64,000 nucleotides of DNA from SZUA-442 sp963759175 (GCA_963759175.1 CAVWXP010000015.1:248001-312000), one strand, 5' to 3'; positions 43,841 through 53,022 are shown, counted from the first letter of the stretch. Notes: generated by a model not told the origin, from the sequence alone. Numbers and translations: made by a program.

Positions 43841-45614
43841 ATGCGTCGTCGGACTGCCATGGGATGGTCGTTGCTGATCGTTGCCATCGTCCTCGCTGCG
43901 TGCACTGGTCAAACCTCCGAGACCACGACCACGACAGCTCCGACCACCACGACCACGACAGCTCCGACCACCACGACCACGTCGACGACGGTGCCCGCGA
44001 TCACCAGACCCTACGGTGGCGAGGCCGTGATCATCGAGAGCCAGGAACCCCCGACGCTCAACGCGTTCCTTCCCGGCGGCGACACGCTCATCGTCTCCAT
44101 CATCGGTCAGACCTACGCGGCGGGCGTCCAGGAGATCGACGGCAACACGCTCGATCTCATTCCCGAGCTCGTCACCGAACTCCCGACCGTCGAGAACGGG
44201 GGAGTGGTGCTCAACGTGGATGGGACGATGACGGTCAGATACCAGATCGTTGACGACGCACGATGGTCGGATGGGACGCCGCTCACCGGCGAGGACTTCC
44301 AGTTCACCCTCGAGACCATCCTCGATCCGGATCTGCCGATCTCGAAGCTCGTATACGAGGACATCTTCACGTCGACCGCAGAGGACAAGACGTTCGAGTA
44401 CACGATGGCGGCACCGACGCTCCAGCACGAACTGCTGTTCTCCGAGATCCTCCCGAAGCATGCCGTCGAGGGCAGCGACTTCGTCGTCGACTGGAACGAC
44501 GCAAGGTGGCCGTCTGCGGGACCCTTCGTGCTCAGTGAGTGGGAGCGCGGTGACTCGCTGACCGTCGTACGCAACGGCGAATACTGGAAGACAGATCCGG
44601 AGTCGGGCCAACAACTGCCATATCTCGACTCGGTGACCTTCCGATTCATCACGGATGCCGCAACGGCCCAGGAGGCCTTCACGGTGCGCGACGGGGACAT
44701 CATCACCCCTGAGGCCACGGTCCCCGTCGTCGAGAGCCTCCGGGCGCTCGAGTCCGATGGCGCTGCGGTCGAGGTCGTCTCGGGACCGACGTGGGAGCAC
44801 CTCAACTTCCAGTTCGGGCCGGGGCGCCTGAATCGGAATCCGTCGAGCTGCACGGACCGTTACGAGATGCGCCTCGCCGTTGCCCAAACCATCGACCGTG
44901 ACCGCATCGTCGACGAAGTGCTCGGCGGGCTGGTGGAACCCCTCGATTCGTACGTCGATGCCTTCACGCCGTCGCTGTCCCTCGACGCATGGGCAGCGTA
45001 CGTCGCGGACAGCGAAGCCGCTTCCGCCAACTACCAGGCGGCATCCGAACTCGCCGGTGCGCCATGCACCGTCGTGTTCACGACGACCTCGACCCTCGAT
45101 GAACGGGTGCAGATGGCAGAGTTGTTCGTCGGCATGTTCGAGGAGGCGGGTATCCCCTTCGAGAACCAGCTGGAGGCCAACCAGTTGTTCTTCGGCGACA
45201 CATCTGAGCACAGGCCGGTGGGATGTCGGATCATGGGCGTGGGTAGGGTCCCCCGGGTTCTCGGGTCTCGTCAACATCCACGACGTCTTCGATCCCGAGG
45301 GATCGTTGCCCGCGGGTTCGAACTACTACCGATGGGGCACGCCGGATTCATCCGTGATCGATGGTGCCACAGAGCGCTTCGCCGAGGTACGCGACGAGAT
45401 GAATTCGACCGTGGACAACCGCGAGCTGGCGGCACTGGTCAACGAGGCCGAGACCATCCTCGCCGAGAGCCTCGTGATCATCCCCCTCTATGCACGACCA
45501 TCGGCAGCCGCGGTGTGGGCCGACGAAATCGCAGGTTTCAAGCACAACGCGAGCGTTGCCGGGTACACCTGGAACATCGAGTCGTGGTACCGCGCCGACC
45601 TCGACCTCCCCTGA
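43841..45614 (+). CDS. Peptide ABC transporter substrate-binding lipoprotein 1 (one frame break)
   Basis: Family 5 extracellular solute-binding protein. Start at ATG 43841, six bases after AGGAGG. The signal peptide ends in the lipobox VLAAC (C21), followed by a Thr-rich linker made of DNA repeats and then YGGEAVIIESQEPPTLNAFL. DGTPLTGEDFQFTLETIL is a typical SBP_bac_5 motif. After FFGDTSEH a +1 shift near 45210-45218 moves the reading to TGRWDVGSWAWVGSPGFSGL and on to the stop. It is a close paralogue of the protein at 46038. Likely binds oligopeptides or related solutes for the permease genes downstream. Confidence 0.85.
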
Positions 45615-45667
45615 GTCCTCGGCCCCGTCGGGTGCACGGCACGATGCCGCTCGGCGGCCGACAACAG

Positions 45668-45696
45668 TTGCGGTAGCGACGCCGGATCGCCATACT
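45668..45696 (+). promoter_or_regulatory. Promoter of secG (TTGCGG-17-CATACT)
   Basis: A -35-like TTGCGG (45668-45673) and a -10-like CATACT (45691-45696) with 17 bases between, about 50 bases before the secG start, which has AAAGGGG as ribosome site. Confidence 0.4.
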
Positions 45697-45749
45697 TCCA
45701 TGATCGGCCCGCCCGCAGGGCGTGGTCGAACGCGAAAGGGGTTCACACC

Positions 45750-45986
45750 TTGCTCGATGGGATCGTCTCGGTTCTCCATCTACTCATATCGCTGTCCCTC
45801 ATCTTCCTCGTGTTGCTTCATGCAGGACGAGGCGGTGGCATGGGTGACATGTTCGGCGGTGGCATGAGTACGGGGAATGTGGGAGGCTCGACGGTTGTCG
45901 AGCGCAATCTGGACCGCCTCACGGTGGCACTTGCGATCGCATTCGCCATCTCCACGTTCTGGTTGACGTGGTTGTTGGCATCCTGA
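45750..45986 (+). CDS. secG: Preprotein translocase subunit SecG
   Basis: 78 residues from a TTG. Two membrane helices (VLHLLISLSLIFLVLLHAG and VALAIAFAISTFWLTWLLA) joined by the hallmark Gly-rich loop GRGGGMGDMFGGGM. SecG assists SecYE in protein export. In many actinobacteria it follows tpiA; here gpmA and a binding-protein gene intervene. Confidence 0.9.
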   Translation: MLDGIVSVLHLLISLSLIFLVLLHAGRGGGMGDMFGGGMSTGNVGGSTVVERNLDRLTVALAIAFAISTFWLTWLLAS

Positions 45987-45998
45987 TCGATGATCAGG
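45982..45998 (+). terminator. Perfect palindrome at the end of secG
   Basis: CCTGATC-GAT-GATCAGG, seven pairs with a three-base loop, includes the secG stop codon. It could be a weak terminator or an operator; no U-run. Confidence 0.3.
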
Positions 45999-46037
45999 CG
46001 GGCGAGCGAACCCGGCGCTGACTAAGGAGGCAATACC

Positions 46038-47831
46038 TTGAATCGATTGTGGCGTAGCCGACCTGTGGCAATCGTCGCTCTCCTCCTCGTGCTGGCCCTT
46101 GTGGCCGCAGCCTGCTCGTCTGACGACGGCGGCACCGATGAGGAAACGACGACCACCACCACGGCGGCACCCGAAGACACGACAACGACGACTGCAGCAC
46201 CCGAAGACACCACTACGACGACGGAAGCGTCGCTCGAAAAGGCGTACGGTGGCGAGGCAATCGTTGGTGACTCGCAATACCCGGCAACCCTCAATGGGTT
46301 CGTCAACAACAACTCGATCGTTTCGATCGTTGGTCAGATGTGGGCCTCGGGCACACAGGTGATCGACGGCAACACGCTCGAGTTGGTTCCTGAGCTCGTC
46401 ACGGAGCTGCCATCGGTCGCCAATGGCGGCGTTGTCGTCAATGAAGACGGCACGATGACGGTCAGCTACCAGATCAAGGACGAGGCGGTCTGGGAGGATG
46501 GCACGCCGGTTTCGGGCGCCGACTACCAGTTCACGCTCGACACGATCATGGAGACCGAGCTCGCCATCAAGTCGGTCTATGAGGACATCACGGCAACCGA
46601 GGTCGGGGACAAGACGTTCTCGTACACCCTCGCCGCGCCGACGCTGCAGTTCGAGCTCGTCTTCGGCGAACTCCTTCCGTCGCATCAGCTCGCGGAACTC
46701 GACGATGACTTCAGCTCCGACTGGAACGAGACCCGTTGGCTCTCCAACGGCCCGTTCACGTTCGACTCGCTCTCGACGGGTGAGTTCATCAAGGCCGTGC
46801 GCAACGACGCATACTGGAAGACCGACGCCGAGACCGGGCAGCAGCTGCCCTACCTCGATTCCGTCACCTTCCGGTTCATCCCTGAGACCGAGTCGCTCAT
46901 CACGGCGTTCAGCGCTCGTGAGCTCGACGCGATCCAGCCGGACCCCGGTTCGGAGATCATCGAGACCCTCCAGGCGCTCACACCCGATGGTGCGGTCGTC
47001 GAGGTCCTCTCGGGCCCGATCTGGGAGCACCTTGCGTTCCAGTTCGGCGAGTCCCGCTTCGAGCGGAACGAGAACAGCTGTAACGAGGTCGCCGAGATGC
47101 GTCTCGCCGTTGCGCAGACCATCGACAAGCAGCTCATCGTCGATGAGATCCTCGCCGGTCAGGTCGAGCCACTCGACTCGTACGTCGCTGCCTACGCACC
47201 GACGTTGTCGAATGACGCCTGGTCGCAGTACACGCTCGATCCCGCAGCTGCCAACGAGAGCTATCTCGCAGCAGTCGAGGCATCCGGCAAGGAGTGCTCA
47301 GTCACCTTCTCCACGACGTCGAACAACGACGCACGTGTGAAGCTGTCCGAGCTCTTCGTTGCGATGTTCGAGGCTTCGGGCATCCCGTACGAGAACTCGC
47401 TCGAGGACAGCTCGCTGTTCTTCGGTGACACGTTCGACACGGGTACCTGGGACCTCGGCGAGTGGGCATGGCTCGGTACGCCGGGTCTTGCCGGTCTCGT
47501 GAGCATCCACGATGTGTGGTCGCCCACGCAGGAGATCGCTGCCGCTCCGTACCAGTGGGGCCGTGATGGCGCTGGTGCCTACACCGATGATCAGACGGCT
47601 CGTTTCGTCGAGGTGTACGAGGCAATGAACTCGACCGTGGACGAGACGGAGCTCACCGCTCTGATCGCCGAGGCCGAGCAGCTGCTGGCCGACAACCTCG
47701 TCTTCTTCCCGCTCTACACCCGTCTGACGGTGGGTGCAGCATGGGGCGACGAAATCGGTGGATACAAGCACAACCCGACGCAGGAAAGCCACACCTGGAA
47801 CATCGAGGAGTGGTACCGGGTCGATCTCTAG
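46038..47831 (+). CDS. Peptide ABC transporter substrate-binding lipoprotein 2
   Basis: 597 residues, frame intact. A TTG start with a strong AAGGAGG eight bases upstream. Lipobox VAAAC with C26, then a Thr-rich linker (repeat of EDTTTTTAAP) and YGGEAIVGDSQYPATLNGFV. DGTPVSGADYQFTLDTIM marks the SBP_bac_5 family; TGTWDLGEWAWLGTPGLAGL and HTWNIEEWYRVDL match paralogue 1 closely. Anchored outside the membrane, it would deliver peptides to the permease encoded next. A strong terminator follows, so the permease genes probably have lower or separate expression. Confidence 0.92.
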   Translation: MNRLWRSRPVAIVALLLVLALVAAACSSDDGGTDEETTTTTTAAPEDTTTTTAAPEDTTTTTEASLEKAYGGEAIVGDSQYPATLNGFVNNNSIVSIVGQMWASGTQVIDGNTLELVPELVTELPSVANGGVVVNEDGTMTVSYQIKDEAVWEDGTPVSGADYQFTLDTIMETELAIKSVYEDITATEVGDKTFSYTLAAPTLQFELVFGELLPSHQLAELDDDFSSDWNETRWLSNGPFTFDSLSTGEFIKAVRNDAYWKTDAETGQQLPYLDSVTFRFIPETESLITAFSARELDAIQPDPGSEIIETLQALTPDGAVVEVLSGPIWEHLAFQFGESRFERNENSCNEVAEMRLAVAQTIDKQLIVDEILAGQVEPLDSYVAAYAPTLSNDAWSQYTLDPAAANESYLAAVEASGKECSVTFSTTSNNDARVKLSELFVAMFEASGIPYENSLEDSSLFFGDTFDTGTWDLGEWAWLGTPGLAGLVSIHDVWSPTQEIAAAPYQWGRDGAGAYTDDQTARFVEVYEAMNSTVDETELTALIAEAEQLLADNLVFFPLYTRLTVGAAWGDEIGGYKHNPTQESHTWNIEEWYRVDL

Positions 47832-47855
47832 ATCGACACGGTTTCAGACCGAGGA

Positions 47856-47881
47856 GAGGGAGCCCTTCGGGGCTCCCTCTT
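47856..47881 (+). terminator. Strong terminator after binding protein 2
   Basis: GAGGGAGCCC-TTCG-GGGCTCCCTC, ten perfect pairs, then TT, 24 bases after the stop. Confidence 0.85.
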
Positions 47882-47989
47882 CGCGTCAGCGCCCGAAAGA
47901 GGGCTGCGAGGAGGACAAGGGATCGGTTTTGGCGAACACCTCGCCGGGAACCGCGGTATAGTCCCAGCACCCGGGTAGGAGGCTCTCGG

Positions 47990-49141
47990 ATGTTCGCTTA
48001 CATCATCAGGCGGTTCGTGTACGGAATCGTCACGCTCCTCGCCTTGTCGATCATCGTGTTCACGCTGTTGCAGGCGTCCGGTGGGGGCCCGCTCGATCGG
48101 CTCAAACTCAATCCGAGAATGAGTGCCTATGTCGAGGAACTCACGGCATTGTGGGGCCTCGACAAGCCGGTGTGGCAGCAGTACCTCACGTGGCTGAAGA
48201 ACTACACCACGATGACGGAGTTCTCCCTCCAGAACGCCGTCCCCATCATCGCCGTGGTGACCGCCGGTATCGCCACCCTCCTCCTGATCCGCTTCGTGCG
48301 TTCGAACTGGCGGGGCGGCTACATCCTCGGCGTGTGGGCCCTCGCCCTCTTCGTCGCCCTGTCCAACACGACCATCAAGTTCAACTGGGGCGTCTCGTTC
48401 CAGAGCGGCGCCGACGTGTGGGATCTCGTGTTCTCCAGGGTCGGGGCGACGTTCCGTCTCGGCTTCACCGCCCTCGCCATCGCGCTGTTGATCGGCATCC
48501 CGCTCGGCATCTACCAGGCGATCCGGCAGTACTCGTTCTTCGACCAGCTCGGCACGCTCGGTGCCTTCCTGGCGTTCTCGACGCCGATCTTCATCATCGG
48601 CGTCGGTCTCCAGATCGTGTTGGCGCTGTACCTCGAGCGCTGGACCGGTGTGAAGCTCTTCTACGTCAGTGGCATGAACTCGTCTGACTACTCGGATCTC
48701 TCCACGATGGGCCGCATCGTCGACACGATCCAACACCTCGCGCTACCTGCGATTTCGATCGCGCTGATCTCGCTCGCCGGCTACTCGAGGTTCCAGCGTG
48801 CCTCCATGCTCGAGGTCCTGCACTCGGATTACCTGCGCACGGCCAAGGCCAAGGGCCTGCCACGCCGCACGATCATCACGAAGCACGCCATGCGCAACGC
48901 GATGATCCCCATCGTCACCCTGGTGTCCCTCGACATCGCGACCATCATCGGTGGTGCGATCATCACCGAGTCGATCTTCGGTTGGCCCGGGGTCGGGAGG
49001 CTGTACATCACAGCCCTCGGCACGATCGACTACACCGTGGTGATGGCGATCGTGATGGTCATCGGCATCGGCATCGTCCTCATGAACATCGTTGCCGACA
49101 TCCTCTACGGCGTCATGGACCCTCGAGTCAGGTATGAGTGA
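47990..49141 (+). CDS. Peptide ABC transporter permease (DppB/OppB type) with extra membrane segment
   Basis: 383 residues, longer than the usual 305-340. The N-terminus (IIRRFVYGIVTLLALSIIVF) and the core (FRLGFTALAIALLIGIPLGI) are typical, with the EAA loop ASMLEVLHSDYLRTAKAKGL and GGAIITESIFGWPGVGRLYI. Between residues about 80 and 130, where the family has a short extracytoplasmic loop, there are two additional hydrophobic stretches (PIIAVVTAGIATLLLIRFV and YILGVWALALFVALSNT). ATG 47990 follows TAGGAGG by eight bases. It overlaps the next permease gene by eight bases. Confidence 0.92.
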   Translation: MFAYIIRRFVYGIVTLLALSIIVFTLLQASGGGPLDRLKLNPRMSAYVEELTALWGLDKPVWQQYLTWLKNYTTMTEFSLQNAVPIIAVVTAGIATLLLIRFVRSNWRGGYILGVWALALFVALSNTTIKFNWGVSFQSGADVWDLVFSRVGATFRLGFTALAIALLIGIPLGIYQAIRQYSFFDQLGTLGAFLAFSTPIFIIGVGLQIVLALYLERWTGVKLFYVSGMNSSDYSDLSTMGRIVDTIQHLALPAISIALISLAGYSRFQRASMLEVLHSDYLRTAKAKGLPRRTIITKHAMRNAMIPIVTLVSLDIATIIGGAIITESIFGWPGVGRLYITALGTIDYTVVMAIVMVIGIGIVLMNIVADILYGVMDPRVRYE

Positions 49142-50258
49142 GTCCGGATCGAACAACGGGCCCGGTGGTTTCGAGCCGGGGGACCTGCCGCCGGTAGCGA
49201 ATCCGATGGCTGCGGCCGAATTGATGATGGCTGGTTCAGAGGCCCTCACCGGCGAAGCCGAGGGCATGTCCGTCGAGCCCGTCACCCAGTGGGATCTGTT
49301 CTCCACGAGGCTGCGACGCCATCGTCTGGCCATGACCGCCGCGGTCTACCTCACGTTCCTCGTGCTCGTGGTGGTGTTCGCCCCGCTCATGCAGACGGCC
49401 GGGTGGATCGACGATCCCACCAAGTCGCTGGTCGACTCGGATGGTCGCATCCTGCGCAACATCGAGCCAAGGGGTTCGTCGGACGGTGTCTTCTACATCG
49501 AGATCGAGAACCTCCAGGAGGTCACCTATGAGGCGTCGCCGACGGCGATGACCTTCGGAACCGATGACCTCGGGCGGTCCGTGTTCACCAGGGTCATCTT
49601 CGGGGGACGGGCCTCGCTGATCGTCGGCGTCGTGGCTGGCATCATCGTCGCCTCACTCGGCACGGTCGTGGGTTCACTCGCCGGGTTCTATCCGGGCGGT
49701 ACCGACCAATCGCTCATGCGGTTCACCGACCTCGTGCTCGGTCTCCCCCTGCTGCCGGTCGCCATCGTGGTGGGGCGCATCCTGCCCGAGATCGAATTCC
49801 TGCCCGAATGGCTCAAGGCGGGACCACTGGGGATCGCGCTCCTCCTCGGGTTCCTCTCATGGGGTGGGCTCGCACGCATCGTTCGTGCCGAATTCCTTTC
49901 ACTCCGCGAGAAGGAGTTCGTCGAAGCTGCGAGGGCCGCAGGTGCCAGCGACAAACGGATCGTCTTCCGGCACATCCTCCCGAACGCCATGAGCCCGATC
50001 ATCGTGCAGACGACGCTGATCGTGGGTATCGCCATCATCGTCGAGGCTGCACTGTCGTTCCTCGGCTTCGGCGTGAGGCCCCCGACGCCGACGTGGGGTG
50101 CCATGGTCGCCCAGGGTGGTCGTCAGGCCGTCCGCGGGTACTGGTGGGAGATGGTCTTCGCTGGCTTCGCGCTCGTGTCGACCGTCCTTGCCATCAACTT
50201 CCTCGGTGACGGGTTGCGTGACGCCCTCGATCCGACCCAGACGATCGAGCGAAAGTAG
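49134..50258 (+). CDS. Peptide ABC transporter permease (DppC/OppC type)
   Basis: 374 residues. A long polar N-terminus (about 60 residues, Gly/Pro/Glu-rich) precedes the first helix (AMTAAVYLTFLVLVVVFAPL). FGTDDLGRSVFTRVIFGGRA is the DppC signature and LREKEFVEAARAAGASDKRI the EAA loop; SPIIVQTTLIVGIAIIVEAA and FLGFGVRPPTPTWGAM follow. ATG 49134 is within the preceding gene's end and inside a longer open frame starting at 49092. It pairs with the DppB-type permease. Confidence 0.92.
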   Translation: MSESGSNNGPGGFEPGDLPPVANPMAAAELMMAGSEALTGEAEGMSVEPVTQWDLFSTRLRRHRLAMTAAVYLTFLVLVVVFAPLMQTAGWIDDPTKSLVDSDGRILRNIEPRGSSDGVFYIEIENLQEVTYEASPTAMTFGTDDLGRSVFTRVIFGGRASLIVGVVAGIIVASLGTVVGSLAGFYPGGTDQSLMRFTDLVLGLPLLPVAIVVGRILPEIEFLPEWLKAGPLGIALLLGFLSWGGLARIVRAEFLSLREKEFVEAARAAGASDKRIVFRHILPNAMSPIIVQTTLIVGIAIIVEAALSFLGFGVRPPTPTWGAMVAQGGRQAVRGYWWEMVFAGFALVSTVLAINFLGDGLRDALDPTQTIERK

Positions 50259-50267
50259 GGGAGCGCG

Positions 50268-51299
50268 GTGCCGGAACCACTTCTGAGCGTGCATGATCTA
50301 CGCACGTACTTCTCGACGGAGGAGGGCGTCGTACGAGCTGTCGACGGCATCTCCTTCGATGTGTACCCGGGTGAACGCCGCGGGGTCGTCGGTGAATCCG
50401 GGTCGGGGAAGTCCGTCACCGCCATGTCCATCATGCGCCTGATCGAACCCCCTGCCGGTGAGATCGTGACCGGCACGATCTCATTCAAGGGCCGGAGCCT
50501 GCTCGATCTCGGCGAGGACGAGATGCAGAGTGTCCGCGGCGGCCAGATCGCCATGATCTTCCAGGATCCGATGACGGCCCTCAATCCCGTCTACACGGTC
50601 GGCGACCAGCTGATGGAGACCATTCGCCTCCACCAGGACGTGTCGCGCAAGGAGGCACACGAGATCGCGACCCAGGCGCTCGCCGACGTGCAGATCCCGA
50701 ACGCCAAGGCCCGGCTCGACGACTACCCCCACCAGTTCTCGGGCGGTATGCGCCAACGGGTCATGATCGCGATGGGGCTGTCGTGTGCCCCCGACCTCCT
50801 GATCGCCGACGAGCCCACGACCGCCCTCGACGTGACGACGCAGGCCCAGATCCTCGACCTCATGTTGACCCTCGCCGACGAACGCAACACGGCAGTCCTG
50901 TTGATCACCCATGACCTGGGCGTCGTAGCTGGCTTCTGTGACGAGGTGCAGGTGATGTATGCGGGTGGCATCGTGGAATCCGGCACGGCGGACGAGATCT
51001 TCCACAACCCCCAGCATCCGTACACCTGGGGACTGCTGGGTTCGATGACGCGCCTCGATGAGGCGCAACAGATACGGCTCCACTCGATCGCCGGCGCACC
51101 GCCCTCGGTCATCGACCTGCCCGTCGGGTGTCGGTTCCGGCCGCGTTGTGAGTTCGCCGTCGACATCTGCGGGAGGGTCCTGCCCCCACTGTTGGAGGTC
51201 GAGGGCCGGCGAGTCGCATGCCATCGTGCTGCGGAGCTCGATCTCAAGTTGCTCGACGTCCGATTGGCGGCGCAACGAGACCGGGAGCGGGCGTCGTGA
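50268..51299 (+). CDS. Peptide ABC transporter ATPase (DppD/OppD type)
   Basis: 343 residues from a GTG, ten bases after the permease. Walker A GESGSGKSVTAMSIM, Q-loop FQDPMTALNP, signature FSGGMRQRVMIAMGL, Walker B LLIADEPTTALD, H-loop ITHDLGVV. The C-terminal oligopeptide-transport domain carries four cysteines (VGCRFRPRCEFAVDIC and ACHRA) that in DppD-type proteins bind a 4Fe-4S cluster. Its stop overlaps the next ATPase gene (GTGA). Confidence 0.94.
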   Translation: MPEPLLSVHDLRTYFSTEEGVVRAVDGISFDVYPGERRGVVGESGSGKSVTAMSIMRLIEPPAGEIVTGTISFKGRSLLDLGEDEMQSVRGGQIAMIFQDPMTALNPVYTVGDQLMETIRLHQDVSRKEAHEIATQALADVQIPNAKARLDDYPHQFSGGMRQRVMIAMGLSCAPDLLIADEPTTALDVTTQAQILDLMLTLADERNTAVLLITHDLGVVAGFCDEVQVMYAGGIVESGTADEIFHNPQHPYTWGLLGSMTRLDEAQQIRLHSIAGAPPSVIDLPVGCRFRPRCEFAVDICGRVLPPLLEVEGRRVACHRAAELDLKLLDVRLAAQRDRERAS

Positions 51300-52366
51300 G
51301 CGAGACCGTCGACGAAACCATGGACAACACGTCACTGCATTCGAGTGACCTCCCTGATGACGTCATCATGCGCGTGAGCAGCCTGGTGAAGGAGTTCCCC
51401 ATCTCGAAGGGTGTCTTCTTCAAGAAGCAGATCGGCGCGGTGAAGGCGGTGTCCGACATCTCGTTCGAGGTGAAGCATGGTGAAACCCTCGGGCTCGTCG
51501 GCGAGTCCGGGTGCGGGAAGTCCACGACCGCGCGTGCCGTGATGCGCCTCGTCGAGCCGACGTCAGGTGACGTGTGGTTCCGGTCGAAGACGGCAGGCAA
51601 GGTCGTCAACGTCTCCCAAGCCGGCCACGAGAGCCTCCGTGCCATCCGCGAGGACATCCAGATCGTGTTCCAGGATCCCTACGCCTCACTGAATCCGAGG
51701 ATGACGGTGGCTTCGATCGTTGCCGAACCGTTGCTCGTCCATGGGGAGGGCGACAAGCAGAGCCGGCTCGACAAGGTCAAGGACCTGCTCAAGGTCGTCG
51801 GGCTCCAGCCGGAGCACGCCAACCGGTATCCCCATGAGTTCTCCGGCGGCCAGCGCCAGCGCATCGGTATCGCCAGGGCACTCGCCCTCAATCCCTCGTT
51901 CATCGTGCTCGACGAGCCCGTGTCGGCGCTCGACGTGTCGATCCAGGCTCAGGTACTGAACCTCCTCGACGACCTGCAGAACGAGTTCGGGTTGACCTAT
52001 CTGTTCATCGCCCATGACCTCTCCGTGGTACGCCACATATCGGATCGTGTCGCGGTGATGTACCTGGGTCGTATCGCTGAGATGGCCGACCGTGACGCGC
52101 TCTACGACCGACCGATGCACCCCTACACCCACGCACTGCTCTCCGCCGTGCCGATTCCGGACCCGACGATCGAGGTGCAGAGGGAGCGCATCTTGTTGGA
52201 GGGCGACATCCCGTCACCGGCGAACCCACCTTCGGGGTGCCGGTTCCACACGCGGTGCCCGATCGCCCAGGAGGGCAAGTGCGACGTGGATGAGCCGGAG
52301 CTGGCCGAACTCGAGCCCGGCCACTGGGTCGCGTGCCACTTCCCTGAGATCAAGAAGGTCATTTGA
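51296..52366 (+). CDS. Peptide ABC transporter ATPase (DppF/OppF type)
   Basis: 356 residues from a GTG inside the stop of the preceding gene. Walker A GESGCGKSTTARAVMRLVEP, Q-loop FQDPYASLNPRMTV, signature FSGGQRQRIGIARALALNPS, Walker B FIVLDEPVSALDVS, H-loop FIAHDLSVVRH, and the C-terminal cysteine cluster GCRFHTRCP with ACHF. An insert before the Q-loop (SKTAGKVVNVSQAG) is slightly longer than usual. It completes the binding protein-permease-ATPase set. Confidence 0.94.
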   Translation: MSETVDETMDNTSLHSSDLPDDVIMRVSSLVKEFPISKGVFFKKQIGAVKAVSDISFEVKHGETLGLVGESGCGKSTTARAVMRLVEPTSGDVWFRSKTAGKVVNVSQAGHESLRAIREDIQIVFQDPYASLNPRMTVASIVAEPLLVHGEGDKQSRLDKVKDLLKVVGLQPEHANRYPHEFSGGQRQRIGIARALALNPSFIVLDEPVSALDVSIQAQVLNLLDDLQNEFGLTYLFIAHDLSVVRHISDRVAVMYLGRIAEMADRDALYDRPMHPYTHALLSAVPIPDPTIEVQRERILLEGDIPSPANPPSGCRFHTRCPIAQEGKCDVDEPELAELEPGHWVACHFPEIKKVI

Positions 52367-52412
52367 TCCGAGGCAGGTGATGGGTGCCTGACCGTTGACG
52401 GAACCCGCTGGG

Positions 52413-52418
52413 TATACT
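52413..52418 (+). promoter_or_regulatory. -10 box (TATACT) of tRNA-Leu(GAG)
   Basis: TATACT ends 12 bases before the mature tRNA. A CTGACC about 19 bases upstream is the only -35 candidate. Confidence 0.45.
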
Positions 52419-52430
52419 CCCGGCCCCCAC

Positions 52431-52514
52431 GTCGGAGTGGCGGAATTGGTAGACGCGCATGGTTGAGGGCCATGTGGGAGAAATCCCGTGGAAGTTCGAG
52501 TCTTCTCTCCGACA
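52431..52514 (+). tRNA. tRNA-Leu(GAG)
   Basis: An 84-nt class II tRNA. Acceptor GTCGGAG/CTCCGAC, D arm TGGCGGAATTGGTAGACGC, anticodon stem CATGG/CCATG with loop TTGAGGG (anticodon GAG), long variable arm GTGGGAGAAATCCCGT, T loop GTTCGAGTC, discriminator A. CCA is not encoded. Confidence 0.95.
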
Positions 52515-52519
52515 CGAGG

Positions 52520-52550
52520 AACCCTGAGAGCACCACCTCTCGGGGTTTCT
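52520..52550 (+). terminator. Terminator after tRNA-Leu(GAG)
   Basis: AACCCTGAGAG and CTCTCGGGGTT pair over 11 bases (one G-T) around CACCAC, followed by TCTT. Confidence 0.8.
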
Positions 52551-52566
52551 TGCGTCCTCGGCCTGA

Positions 52567-53016
52567 TCAGCGCTCCGGCCGGGGCCGCTCGAGCTCGCTG
52601 CCGGGTCTGAGGACATACCGGTGGCCGTCGAACACGAAGTCGTCGACCACGCTCACCGAGGGATGCACCAGGGATGCGAGCTTGCGGGGGAGCGAGACAG
52701 CGGCCGTCGCCGTGAATCGTGGTCGATGGAGTCCGGGGTCCTCGAGATCGAACGACGCGGGGCGCCAGTGGGCGTCGAGGGAACCCCCGGGGTGCATCCG
52801 GAGCGGAACGGGGATGTCGACGTCGTGTGCGTCCTCGACCGGCGTGCCATGGTCCCGCCGTTCGGCACGGGCGTCCAGATGCACGCCGTGGAGCCACAGT
52901 CGGGGCGCATCGTGGCTCGTGGCGACGACGACGGTGGTGAGCCCCCATCGGATGGTCAACTCGATGTGGAGGTCCTCGGACGTCGGTTCACGGTGTCCGC
53001 GGCGACTGAATCGCAT
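52567..53016 (-). CDS. Hypothetical protein
   Basis: 149 residues. I do not recognise it. The composition is mixed with beta-strand-like runs (DLHIELTIRWGLTTVVVATS, APRLWLHGVHLDARA, and VVDDFVFDGHRYVL near the end) and no membrane segment, which suggests a small beta-rich cytoplasmic protein. A minus-strand TAGGGT (53023-53028) ends six bases before the ATG, so the start and reality of the gene are supported. It converges on the tRNA. Confidence 0.6.
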   Translation of the reverse strand: MRFSRRGHREPTSEDLHIELTIRWGLTTVVVATSHDAPRLWLHGVHLDARAERRDHGTPVEDAHDVDIPVPLRMHPGGSLDAHWRPASFDLEDPGLHRPRFTATAAVSLPRKLASLVHPSVSVVDDFVFDGHRYVLRPGSELERPRPER

Positions 53017-53022
53017 GGGAGG

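Noticed and set aside
43921..44000. Short repeats resembling a CRISPR or satellite array
   Set aside because: They encode a Thr-rich lipoprotein linker in frame, have no unique spacers, and no cas genes are present.
52395..52418. TTGACG and TATACT before tRNA-Leu(GAG) as a -35/-10 pair
   Set aside because: Spacing is only 12 bases, too short for a normal sigma-70 promoter; only the -10 box was kept.
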